Below are positions 16,801-23,191 of a DNA stretch of 23,430 nt, in pieces. Origin of the DNA: H111-94 sp034436045 (GTDB lineage Bacteria > Chloroflexota > Ktedonobacteria > Ktedonobacterales > Ktedonobacteraceae); NCBI GenBank assembly GCA_034436045.1, contig DAOTVZ010000102.1, forward strand, positions 1 through 23,430. Reading direction: 5' to 3'. The position numbers and the translations under genes were made by a program. Every line of letters begins with the position of its first letter. Within the stretch, counting starts at the first letter, position 1. Under the pieces are notes generated by a model that saw only the letters and a program-made list of their open reading frames with translations, did no database searches and was not told where the DNA came from.

Positions 16801-16858
16801 CGAGGGATCAACGTTTTACATTCAATTGCCCATGGCTTCAGCGCCGCTTACTTCTTAG
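13823..16858 (+). CDS. Polytopic membrane histidine kinase with two GAF-like domains
   Basis: 1011 residues. About ten membrane helices fill residues 20-360 (for example about 23-42, 52-72, 88-108, 150-170, 183-208, 312-330, 343-360), so the input is probably sensed in the membrane. A helical linker leads to a GAF-like domain (about 395-545) and a second one (about 555-755). Then comes HisKA with His784 in 'ASHELRTPLTSVQGYL', and the ATPase domain with N-box Asn904 ('NISTNALKYS'), G1 'DRGAGIPP' (935-942), F-box 'LFQRF' and G2 'GSGLGLYIS' (965-973). All catalytic residues are present. There is no receiver domain and no regulator gene beside it, so it is an orphan kinase; the free receiver at 2895-3293 is one possible partner. 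AGGAG lies 10 bases before the ATG. The stop overlaps the end of the convergent small gene by 11 bases. Confidence 0.95.
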   Translation: MKNAGTAYPSLADVQHVERYGFFATALTILVITASVLWMLFHIGGDRGTILFADTMYAVSAFLGAMWAFQGAYWMRRGPVLLTKAHRLGWILVGWGMIASGVGGLYYGYLEYLGQSPFPSYADIGFNLFYPLVGIGLLLMPTRLRFHTRLVMDALVTTLCLLGVSWYFLIGPLYKAQVGQVAPLALITALSYPVWDILLVLAVILVILRRSDPPLRFSLILFGLAVLADVWADSLYAYFNVFGNYQSGTFYIDPFWFVGFLLMGLAALYQYQTLLRRAYQEQALHLRMPSSPPDRKLLRYRQLLIRNRWSLVQNLLIYVPLLFLFSLTLYAESTKDNLISRWLVLLTVIVSILMAMRYLLATRENSLLLWERAQQHRMSEHLRHIEAKMAELLELNPLSERVVTTTVSELGFEAALLLLIETSHRVPLMQAKLLACMAFAEHAGREPAVTLWQGLDSATLRQVIGEGKIIEVQPTALIEMMPQLGGLKGVPALSKVLFLPLVYQGKPLGTLGVACREKQEMDEQDLEVLKSYTEIVATMVEHVHLYQERLEHALFARALANMAARLNTAIVEPAEIHSAICAEAAHALRASYALLYVALQDGSLMPRAVYSETNEVPNAVHLWPTLQAHELEARALYAVEPVMMELQPLNKRDIMPLPAITRPLPTAKTITAPLLSAGVRGQHRFFTLSLHERLEYLGAHSLVLAPLITKGRPVALLVLARTLTQESAEKRDFDRADLSHIQDFAEQAVVALTNAQLYQELRTAHQQLQELDSLKDQFMITASHELRTPLTSVQGYLELLAQYDEMLPPEDRRDFLQKARWGCDELVVMLNNIMDTSRLEVDAGIKTALMEPLEVRQMLESVIDLIKPHLAHSQREVHFNVPGQLYILADPLRLRQVLLNISTNALKYSPPGSPLLYAAQRSFYRVPCVTISISDRGAGIPPHEQEKLFQRFVRLERDINSPVRGSGLGLYISRRLIEAMNGRIWVESRGIPGEGSTFYIQLPMASAPLTS

Positions 16859-17030
16859 GGGCCTCTTTCCCCTCATTAGCAGCGGCAGCAGCGTCGGCTT
16901 GCTTTTTGACCAGCAACGGTACGTGCTGTTCGCAGAAGCGAAAACTGCGCCCGGCGGGAAGCAGTTGTGCATAAGCTGCTGGTTCCCCGCAGGTGTCGCA
17001 GCGCCCAACGTGTGTTTTTACGGCTTTCAT
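16848..17030 (-). CDS. Small zinc-ribbon-like protein (60 residues)
   Basis: I chose the ATG at 17030 because AGGAGG lies 12 bases upstream; a frame reaching back to 17120 would read through that site. The protein has Cys11, Cys14, Cys33 and His36 (C-x2-C-x18-C-x2-H), a likely single zinc site, in a core 'GRCDTCGEPAAYAQLLPAGR'. It ends in an Ala/Lys/Glu-rich tail (about 42-60). I do not recognise the family. Similar small Cys-rich proteins occur in Chloroflexota and Actinobacteria as uncharacterised proteins. It is convergent with and overlaps the last codons of the histidine kinase gene, so neither gene has a terminator between them. Good ribosome site and clear Cys spacing make it likely real; the function is unknown. 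Confidence 0.75.
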   Translation of the reverse strand: MKAVKTHVGRCDTCGEPAAYAQLLPAGRSFRFCEQHVPLLVKKQADAAAAANEGKEAPKK

Positions 17031-17150
17031 TAGTTCTTCAAACCTCCTGGCCAAAACTCTATAGCGAGGGATATGTCCATCTATATTCCTGGGCTTGCTT
17101 ATAATTGCCACTCCTATCATACCACATCTGCTAAGAACTTGTTTTGTGGG

Positions 17151-17183
17151 GAGCAGGGCAATGCCGCGTGCTTGCCCTGTCTC
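17151..17183. repeat. Hairpin upstream of the small zinc protein gene
   Basis: CAGGGCAA (17154-17161) and TTGCCCTG (17172-17179) pair perfectly around a 10-nt loop, extended by GAG/CTC with one bulged T. No T tract follows. It may be an operator or part of a structured region. Confidence 0.4.
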
Positions 17184-17389
17184 GTGGGTACCTTGCTCTA
17201 CTTGTCTTATGTAAGAGATAAAGAAAATCTTCTGTAGGATTTTTCATGGGCACTGATAGGATTGGTCAGATAAAGCGGTGTGACATGGCTTGCCATACCT
17301 TTTTATGTGTGTGCTTGTATTAAATAATTTAGAGGGAGTGATAAAGTGGCGTCGAAGAGCGGATGAAGAGCAAGTATATATACTGATAA
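17184..17389. other. Intergenic region before the structured RNA
   Basis: No gene is supported. A small hairpin ATGGC-TT-GCCAT at 17283-17294 is followed by ACCTTTTT. TATACT at 17379-17384 is a -10 candidate whose predicted start coincides with the first base of the 14-bp helix at 17390; its -35 is weak. Confidence 0.4.
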
Positions 17390-17574
17390 CAGTGGTTGTG
17401 ATGGTCGCAGGGTGCCGTTGCGCTGTTGAGTACGCTTCCGCGTGTCGGAGTCGATATGGGTGTGGTTCCGGCGGATGCTGTTGAGCTATGCTCCAGGTTC
17501 TGGCTGTTGAACCCCTGTATCGCCAGTAGCGCAGGAGTGGTATTCCGGGCAAACGTCGAGCATCACAACCACTG
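17390..17574 (+). ncRNA. Candidate structured non-coding RNA, possibly 6S-like
   Basis: CAGTGGTTGTGATG at 17390-17403 and CATCACAACCACTG at 17561-17574 are a perfect 14-bp inverted repeat closing a 185-nt element. Inside, pairing continues as a rod: TCG/CGA (17405-17407, 17557-17559), TGCC/GGCA, then TGCGCT/AGCGCA (about 17419-17424, 17528-17533), with a wide 3'-side bubble containing a GGA/TCC mini-hairpin. Further in are GTACGC-TTCC-GCGTGT and a GGTTC/GAACC hairpin. A -10 box (TATACT, 17379-17384) lies just before, and a strong terminator follows at 17612. Size, rod shape and central bubble resemble 6S RNA, which binds RNA polymerase. I see no tmRNA, RNase P or SRP signature. Alternatives are a leader controlling the photolyase gene, or a MITE with 14-bp terminal repeats. 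The structure is clear; the identity is not. Confidence 0.55.
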
Positions 17575-17611
17575 GCAGACAAAACTCTCCTTGTGTTCCC
17601 CCCATCCTAAT

Positions 17612-17648
17612 AAGAGGTGACCGGGCACCGGTCGCCTCTTTTGTTTTT
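17612..17648 (+). terminator. Strong intrinsic terminator after the structured RNA
   Basis: AAGAGGTGACCGG (17612-17624) and CCGGTCGCCTCTT (17628-17640) form a 13-bp stem with one G-U wobble and a GCA loop, followed by TTGTTTTT. No protein gene ends just upstream, so it should end the RNA at 17390 or act as an attenuator about 90 bases before the photolyase start. Confidence 0.85.
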
Positions 17649-17737
17649 GGCATAAACTGGGTAATGAGACCTGAAAGTGAGGATGAGCGCGTCTTGTGAC
17701 AGAAGGATAGTCAAAGAGATTAGGAGACAGCTTGCTT

Positions 17738-19144
17738 ATGCTTGATCTGCTAACTTTTTTTGCACGCCACGACCGCGTGCAGGTGTATCGTCCAGGGCTA
17801 TGTGATGAGCAGGGACAGTATGTACTATATTGGATGCAGCGTGCGCAGCGTGGGCGCGATAATCATGCGCTAAATGCAGCTATTGAACTGGCGAACGCGC
17901 TACATCTTCCCGTCGTGGTAGCCTTTGTGCTGACCGCATACCCGGCGGCAAATCTACGCCACTATCAGTTTATGCTGGAAGGACTGGAGCTAACCGCGCA
18001 TCACTTGAAGGAGCGTGGTACTCCTCTGGTCATTCGATGTGGTGAACCGGTGGAAGAGATCACGCGACTGGCACAAGAATTACGTGCGGCGGCGGTTATA
18101 AGCGATGAATGCGAGTTGCGTCTTCCACGCGGCTGGCGCGCGGGTGTGGCACAGAAACTGACAGTGCCTTTTGCTTGCGTAGATGCAGATGTCGTTGTGC
18201 CGACACGTTCTTTCCCTAAAGAGGAGTGGGCGGCGTACACACTGCGTCCCCGGCTGACGCGCCTGCTGCCAACCTACCTGCAACCCATCGTGAATCTGGA
18301 ACCGGTCTTGCCACTGGCACAGCCACCGTGCGATGCCGGTGCAACTGCCGATCCACTGAGCTATCTACAAAGTTTACCGCTTGATAGGAGTGTGAAGCCG
18401 TCGCCGATCTTCAAGGGGGGGTATGATGAGGGACAGCGCCGTCTCCATCACTTTGTGCAGGAGCGGCTGGCCGCTTACGCTGAGCATCGCAATGAACCGG
18501 CTCTGGCAGGGACAAGCGAACTATCGGCTTATTTGCACTTTGGACAAGTTTCTGTACAGCAAGTGGCCTGGACAGTGGAGCAATATATACCGTCAGCAAC
18601 GGGTAGCGCGTATATTGATGTGAGCGGCGGGCGTGCGGCCTACCTGGAGCAACTCATTGTGCGTCGTGAACTGGCGATCAATTTTGTTCTGCACAATCCA
18701 CACTATGACTCGCTAGAAGGTTGCCCTGAATGGGGTAGGGAGACGTTGCGCAAGCACGTACATGACCCACGCCCCTGGTGTTACTCGCTAGAGGATTTGG
18801 AGCAGGCGAAGACGCACGATCAGCTATGGAACGCCTGCCAGCGTGAAATGCTGCTCACGGGGCGCATGCACGGTTACATGCGCATGTACTGGGCCAAGAA
18901 GATACTGGAATGGACTGAGACACCAGAAGAGGCGTTTCAGTATGCGATCTATCTGAATGACAAATATGAGTTGGATGGACGCGATGCGAATGGGTATACA
19001 GGAATTGCGTGGTCCATCGGCGGCAAGCATGATCGTCCCTGGGCACCTGAACGTCCCATCTTTGGCCTGATCCGCTATATGTCTCTCGATGGCATGCGGC
19101 GTAAGATGGATATAAAGGCATATATAGATAAATGGAGCGAATAA
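17738..19144 (+). CDS. phr: Class II CPD photolyase (deoxyribodipyrimidine photo-lyase)
   Basis: 468 residues, normal for class II. This flavoenzyme uses blue light and FADH- to split cyclobutane pyrimidine dimers in DNA. The N-terminal alpha/beta antenna-binding domain covers about 10-190. The helical FAD/DNA domain covers about 215-468 and shows the class II signatures 'FKGGYDEG' (about 225-232), 'SELSAYLHFGQVS', 'RMHGYMRMYWAKKILEW' (about 376-392) and 'DGRDANGYTGIAWSIGGKHD' (about 413-432). No truncation or lost motif is seen. AGGAG at 17722-17726 lies 11 bases before the ATG at 17738; a TTG at 17732, two codons upstream in frame, is closer to that site and is an alternative start. It is a single-gene unit between the structured RNA terminator and a long hairpin shared with the convergent Clp fusion gene. 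Confidence 0.96.
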   Translation: MLDLLTFFARHDRVQVYRPGLCDEQGQYVLYWMQRAQRGRDNHALNAAIELANALHLPVVVAFVLTAYPAANLRHYQFMLEGLELTAHHLKERGTPLVIRCGEPVEEITRLAQELRAAAVISDECELRLPRGWRAGVAQKLTVPFACVDADVVVPTRSFPKEEWAAYTLRPRLTRLLPTYLQPIVNLEPVLPLAQPPCDAGATADPLSYLQSLPLDRSVKPSPIFKGGYDEGQRRLHHFVQERLAAYAEHRNEPALAGTSELSAYLHFGQVSVQQVAWTVEQYIPSATGSAYIDVSGGRAAYLEQLIVRRELAINFVLHNPHYDSLEGCPEWGRETLRKHVHDPRPWCYSLEDLEQAKTHDQLWNACQREMLLTGRMHGYMRMYWAKKILEWTETPEEAFQYAIYLNDKYELDGRDANGYTGIAWSIGGKHDRPWAPERPIFGLIRYMSLDGMRRKMDIKAYIDKWSE

Positions 19145-19211
19145 GCACCGGGATAAAACACATAAACGGCGGGCAGGTCTGTTATTTATGTGTTTCCCCC
19201 CGGTACTTATT
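19140..19211. terminator. Two-way terminator between the photolyase and Clp fusion genes
   Basis: A long interrupted hairpin: AATAAG/CTTATT, ACCGGG/CCCGGT and AAACACATAAA/TTTATGTGTTT, separated by a 1x1 and a 3x3 internal loop, with an 18-nt apical loop. Its base includes the photolyase stop codon. The plus-strand side is followed by CTTTTTG. It lies 9 bases from the stop of the convergent gene. Confidence 0.8.
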
Positions 19212-19219
19212 CTTTTTGC

Positions 19220-22200
19220 TTATATCTCACTGACTTCTTCTATATTAGAAGAAGTTATCTCTTCTACTAAATGCTCGATTGGTTCGCGGATGTCGATCTC
19301 TAGCTGATGTTTATTCTGCTGGTTGGCACTGACATGCACTTCTCCATTTTGGGGAATGTTGCCCAGCAGGATGCGCAGACTGAGCGGGACGGTGAGCAGG
19401 CGCTCGATGGTACGGCGCAGCGGGCGCGCTCCCTGCGTCTGGCTGAACCCTTCACGGCAGAGCAGGTCGATGGCGCTGTTATCGACGTGTAGCGTGAGGC
19501 CCTGTTCGAGCAGGCGCGCGCCCAGTTCGTTGATTTGCAGGCGCGTGATGGCGCGAATCTGGGCCTGATCGAGCGGATGGAAGATGACTACCTCATCGAT
19601 GCGGTTGAGAAACTCCGGGCGGAAGGTTTCGCGCAGGCGCTCCATCAGGCGCTCGCGTGGCATCTCCTCGACCGCGTTTTTATGATTATCGGTGCGGAAT
19701 CCGGGCGTGGAGCGACCAAGCAAGTCTGAGCCGACATTCGAGGTCATAATCCAGATGGCGTGCTGGGCATCTACCGTGTGGCCCTGTGCGTCGGTGAGGC
19801 GACCGGCATCGAAGACCTGCAAGAAGAGATCGAAGACCTCCGGGTGCGCCTTCTCAATTTCGTCCAGCAGCACGACGCAGTGTGGGCGGCGGCGCAACTT
19901 GCCGGTCAACTGGCCCTCCTGGTCGTAGCCGACGTAACCGGGAGGGGCACCGATCATGCGTGAGACGGCATGCTTCTCCATATATTCCGACATATCCACG
20001 CGAATCAGATGTTCGTTGGAGCCGAAGACTTCAGCAGCAAGTGCGCGCGCCAGTTCAGTCTTGCCCACTCCAGTTGGTCCCAGGAAGAGGAAGACTCCCA
20101 CGGGGCGGTTGGGTGGCTTCAGACCGGCACGGGCGACCTGAATGGCCTGCGAGACGCGCTGTACGGCTTCGTCCTGCCCAATGACGCGCTCGCGCAGGCG
20201 GGCTTCCAGGCTCAGCAGGCGGTCGCGCTCAGCCTGACCGGGGGCGCGTACCGGGATGCCGGTGCGCTGTGCGATCACGTCGGCGATCATGGCTGCGGTG
20301 ATAACGGGCGTATGCTCCTGCGGGTTTTGCTCGTCCGCCTCTTCCTGCTCGGTAAAGAAGACACGCGCCTGTGAGCAGGCTTCATCCAGAATGCTGCAAG
20401 CCTTATCGGGCAGGCGCAGGTTAGGCAGATACTGCACCGAGAGCTGGATGGCCGCTTTCAGGGCTTCATCGGTGATGGTAGCGTGATGGTGCTGTTCGTA
20501 GAGGGGACGCATGCCCTTGAGGATCTCCATTGCCTCATCCTGAGACGGTTCCTCGACCATGATGGGGCGCAGGCGGCGCTCCATGGCGGCATCTTTTTCG
20601 ATCAGGCGATACTCTTGCGGGGTGGTCGCGCCGATGCAGCGCAGACGCCCGCCCGCCAGCGCCGGTTTGAGGATACCGGCGGCATCAATGCTGCCGTCGG
20701 CAGCGCGGCCCGTGCCGATGAGCAGATGCATTTCATCGATAAAGAGAATGATATTGCCGCTATTCTCGGCCTCTTCCAATACTTTGAGCAAGCGTTCCTC
20801 GAACTCACCGCGATACTTCGTGCCGGCCACCAGCGAACTGGCCGAGAGTTCGATCAGGCGTTTGCCGCGCAGTTCGGACGGTACCTTGCCATCAACGATG
20901 CGTTGGGCCAGGCCAGTGACAATCGTGGTTTTGCCGACGCCGGAGTCGCCGATCAGAATGGGATTGTTGCGATCTTTGAGCATGAGCGTTTGCATGAGCA
21001 AGCGTAGCTCTTTTTCGCGTCCGATGAGCGGGGGAAGCTGACCACTGCTGGCTTGTCTGGTCAGATCGCGGCCCAGACGCTCCAGCACAGAGCTACCGCC
21101 TTTAGCCAGTCCATCAGAGCCGCCGCCGGGCAGATCGGCGGGGATGGCCTCTTGTGGCGGCTCGACGGAGGGCACGAGTTCGAGCAAAGCATGGGCATTG
21201 CTGGCAAGCAGGGTTTCGATGAGCTGTGAGGGATTGATGCCCATTTTGGTCAGCAGTTCGTGGGTCACGCCATCGCCCTCGCTCAATACCGCCTGTGCGA
21301 CGGCTCGTTCGTCGATGATGGGCGAGCCTGCGGCCATCGCGTTGCGTTCGGCAGTGATGAGGATTTCTTTGCAGCGGCGTGTGGGCAGGATAGGCGTATC
21401 GCTGGTGGCCTTGCCGGAGCCGAGGGCCATGCGAATGACATCGCGCACCTGACGGGGTGGGAAACCCAGCGTGCGCAAGGCATCCTGTGTGCAGCCGCCG
21501 TCGAGCTTGGTGAGAGCAATGAACAGGTGCGGTGTGCCCAGATAGTCCTTGCGCATGCGTCTGGCCTCGGCGAAAGCGATATCGAGCAAGTTGCGCAGAA
21601 AGTGGCGGTCAGGGCTGTTGCCGCCTGCGAAGAGCGGGGCCATGATCTGGCTATCCTCAAAGATATCGAAGCGCGGCTCTGCGGCGCGCTCTCGCGTTGC
21701 CGCAGAGGCAGCGACGAGGCGTTGCAGCGGATCGCCGTAGAGGACATAGCTCATCCAGGAAGTGTCGTCAGGGCGATGCTGGGCCAGTGCTGCGCGTGTG
21801 CGGCGCAGCGCCTCACCGAGCGGCAGGCCATCGGCAATATCTTGATAGAACAGGATGCTAAATTCGCGCGCGCGCAGGCTGCTGATGGGCCAGCGTGTAG
21901 TTAAGACGGCCCCGGCTCCGGCCTGGAGCAGGATGGTAGCAAGCCGCTCCATGCTCTCGTCGCGTTCCTGCTGACCAGAGGCGGCGTTCTGACGGCTCTG
22001 GCCGTTGTTAGCGTTATTGATGCTAACGCGCTCATCCTCGTAATAGCTGAGGAAAATGAGCGGGCGTCTGGGCAAGGGCTGAAAGAGTTGCTCGACGGCG
22101 CTCGCGTCCAGGCGTGAATTGCCGGCCAGTGCCAGCACGGGGTCGTGGGCGCTCCTGGTCAGTGGATAGGGGCCGGCGTAGTGCAGCACGTGGGGCGTTT

Positions 22201-22861
22201 CGGAGCTGACGCGCATGCGCATCTCTAGCTGATTAGCGTTCTGGCGGTAAAGGATGATGCGCTGTATTGATTCCGGCAGCGTCGTACTCAGTGTAGCTAC
22301 CTCTTCCTCGGCAGCGAAACGGTCGCCAGTCGGGTTGACTAAGAAGAGAACGGAGAGGTTGTCCTGCTCGCGGCGACCGCCGAGCCGCCGTGTGGGACGT
22401 TCGGGGAAAGGTGAATGCTGGAGAGATTCGCGTCCCTTTTGCGGCATACGCGCCATGCTGAGCGTCTGGCTGAGGTAGCGATTGGCGCGCGCGTTGACAT
22501 CGATGAGCAGTTCCCAGGGAATTTCAGGGGTGTTGGTTGAGAAGATCAGCGGCACTTCGAGATGGCGCAACGCTTCCTGAAAAGATTCGGGCAGGAGCGT
22601 TTCAAAGAGGAAGCGTCCCAGCGAGACAAGAGCATCATTCACATTGCTTAACTTGACGGTCTGGCGGCGCGCTTCGGCCTGCGCAGCAGCGGCCATAGAT
22701 TGTGCCGCTTGTTGGAGCAGACGCCGTAAACGCTCGACTGTCTCCGTCGAGAGTTCGCGGTTCTGCTCCGGGCCTGCGGGTTGTGAACCGTCGGGAAGAT
22801 CCAAACGGAATGTATAGGTATGCTCATTGCGTACAATTGTTAAAACTGCGGCTTGTTCCAT
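19220..22861 (-). CDS. CHAT (caspase-like) domain fused to a ClpA/ClpC-type AAA+ unfoldase
   Basis: 1213 residues, about 400 longer than ClpC. Residues 1-380 form a CHAT domain: 'EIPWELLID' (113-121), beta strand 'HVLHYAGPY' (224-232), 'LIFLSYYEDE' (268-277), 'GAGAVLTTRWPISS' (315-328) and 'WMSYVLYGDP' (369-378). The usual catalytic His and Cys positions hold Pro231 and Tyr274, so protease activity is unlikely. Residues about 415-555 are a Clp N (double R) domain. D1 has Walker A 'GDSGVGKTT' (638-646) and Walker B 'FIDE' (707-710); D2 has Walker A 'GPTGVGKTE' (928-936), Walker B 'LLDE' (998-1001) and sensor-2 'GARPLRR'. Both ATPases look intact. The middle domain is almost absent, as in ClpA. 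Where ClpC has its ClpP-docking loop there is 'STPGF' (1051-1055), a weak match. No clpP is nearby. It is probably a cytoplasmic unfoldase targeted by the CHAT part. The ribosome site is weak (GGAAGA). Confidence 0.93.
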   Translation of the reverse strand: MEQAAVLTIVRNEHTYTFRLDLPDGSQPAGPEQNRELSTETVERLRRLLQQAAQSMAAAAQAEARRQTVKLSNVNDALVSLGRFLFETLLPESFQEALRHLEVPLIFSTNTPEIPWELLIDVNARANRYLSQTLSMARMPQKGRESLQHSPFPERPTRRLGGRREQDNLSVLFLVNPTGDRFAAEEEVATLSTTLPESIQRIILYRQNANQLEMRMRVSSETPHVLHYAGPYPLTRSAHDPVLALAGNSRLDASAVEQLFQPLPRRPLIFLSYYEDERVSINNANNGQSRQNAASGQQERDESMERLATILLQAGAGAVLTTRWPISSLRAREFSILFYQDIADGLPLGEALRRTRAALAQHRPDDTSWMSYVLYGDPLQRLVAASAATRERAAEPRFDIFEDSQIMAPLFAGGNSPDRHFLRNLLDIAFAEARRMRKDYLGTPHLFIALTKLDGGCTQDALRTLGFPPRQVRDVIRMALGSGKATSDTPILPTRRCKEILITAERNAMAAGSPIIDERAVAQAVLSEGDGVTHELLTKMGINPSQLIETLLASNAHALLELVPSVEPPQEAIPADLPGGGSDGLAKGGSSVLERLGRDLTRQASSGQLPPLIGREKELRLLMQTLMLKDRNNPILIGDSGVGKTTIVTGLAQRIVDGKVPSELRGKRLIELSASSLVAGTKYRGEFEERLLKVLEEAENSGNIILFIDEMHLLIGTGRAADGSIDAAGILKPALAGGRLRCIGATTPQEYRLIEKDAAMERRLRPIMVEEPSQDEAMEILKGMRPLYEQHHHATITDEALKAAIQLSVQYLPNLRLPDKACSILDEACSQARVFFTEQEEADEQNPQEHTPVITAAMIADVIAQRTGIPVRAPGQAERDRLLSLEARLRERVIGQDEAVQRVSQAIQVARAGLKPPNRPVGVFLFLGPTGVGKTELARALAAEVFGSNEHLIRVDMSEYMEKHAVSRMIGAPPGYVGYDQEGQLTGKLRRRPHCVVLLDEIEKAHPEVFDLFLQVFDAGRLTDAQGHTVDAQHAIWIMTSNVGSDLLGRSTPGFRTDNHKNAVEEMPRERLMERLRETFRPEFLNRIDEVVIFHPLDQAQIRAITRLQINELGARLLEQGLTLHVDNSAIDLLCREGFSQTQGARPLRRTIERLLTVPLSLRILLGNIPQNGEVHVSANQQNKHQLEIDIREPIEHLVEEITSSNIEEVSEI

Positions 22862-22994
22862 GTGTGCGTGTCTTCCACACTCTTCCCGTTACATCATACA
22901 ACTACGTCAACAAAAAGAAATAGAAGAGATACCGTCCCAGCATGTAAAGAATGACGGGAGGCTTTTCGGTTTCACTGACAATTTCGACATGTCT

Positions 22995-23024
22995 ATAATA
23001 TGTGGTAGCCTGTATCGGTGTCAA
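22995..23024 (-). promoter_or_regulatory. Promoter of the CHAT-Clp gene
   Basis: On the minus strand, a perfect TTGACA (23024-23019) and TATTAT (23000-22995, five of six) with an 18-base spacer. Transcription would start near 22988, giving a leader of about 127 nt. No CIRCE or other heat-shock operator is visible between it and the gene. Confidence 0.65.
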
Positions 23025-23037
23025 TAGCCAGCATCAC

Positions 23038-23143
23038 CGGGTCTCCAAAAGTATGATTGCAAGGAAGTGTTGGCTCTCTATCCTTGCAGGGGAAATGGGT
23101 GTCTACACCGACCACCAACATCCCCCTAAAGGATGGAGACCCG
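23038..23143. repeat. 106-nt element with nested and competing inverted repeats
   Basis: CGGGTCTCC (23038-23046) and GGAGACCCG (23135-23143) form a perfect 9-bp closing stem. Inside, TGCAAGGA (about 23058-23065) can pair with TCCTTGCA (about 23081-23088), or ATCCTT can pair instead with AAGGAT (about 23129-23134), which encloses GGGGA/TCCCC and GGTG/CACC. The two folds exclude each other. It lies between the DUF4012-like stop and the CHAT-Clp promoter. It could be a switch-like RNA, a 3' structure or a small mobile palindrome. No T tract follows. Confidence 0.5.
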
Positions 23144-23191
23144 AAGTGTTATGAACATTAACAAAAATAACCAGCATTACGGGTATGGGCC

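Noticed and set aside
17390..17574. tmRNA, RNase P RNA or SRP RNA
   Set aside because: I looked for their hallmark sequences (GAGGAAAGTCC for RNase P, the GGAAGGAAGCAG loop for SRP, a tRNA-like 3' end for tmRNA) and found none.
17244..17582. A 112-codon minus-strand open frame over the structured RNA
   Set aside because: No ribosome site, odd composition rich in His/Thr/Ser/Arg, no recognisable domain, and it lies across the paired RNA element.
17426..17620. A 64-codon plus-strand open frame inside the structured RNA
   Set aside because: It has no ribosome site and would end inside the terminator stem; the RNA structure explains the region better.
20483..21007. A 174-codon plus-strand open frame opposite the Clp fusion
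   Set aside because: It is an antisense shadow of the D1 ATPase region; GC-rich coding sequence often leaves such frames open. No ribosome site or domain.
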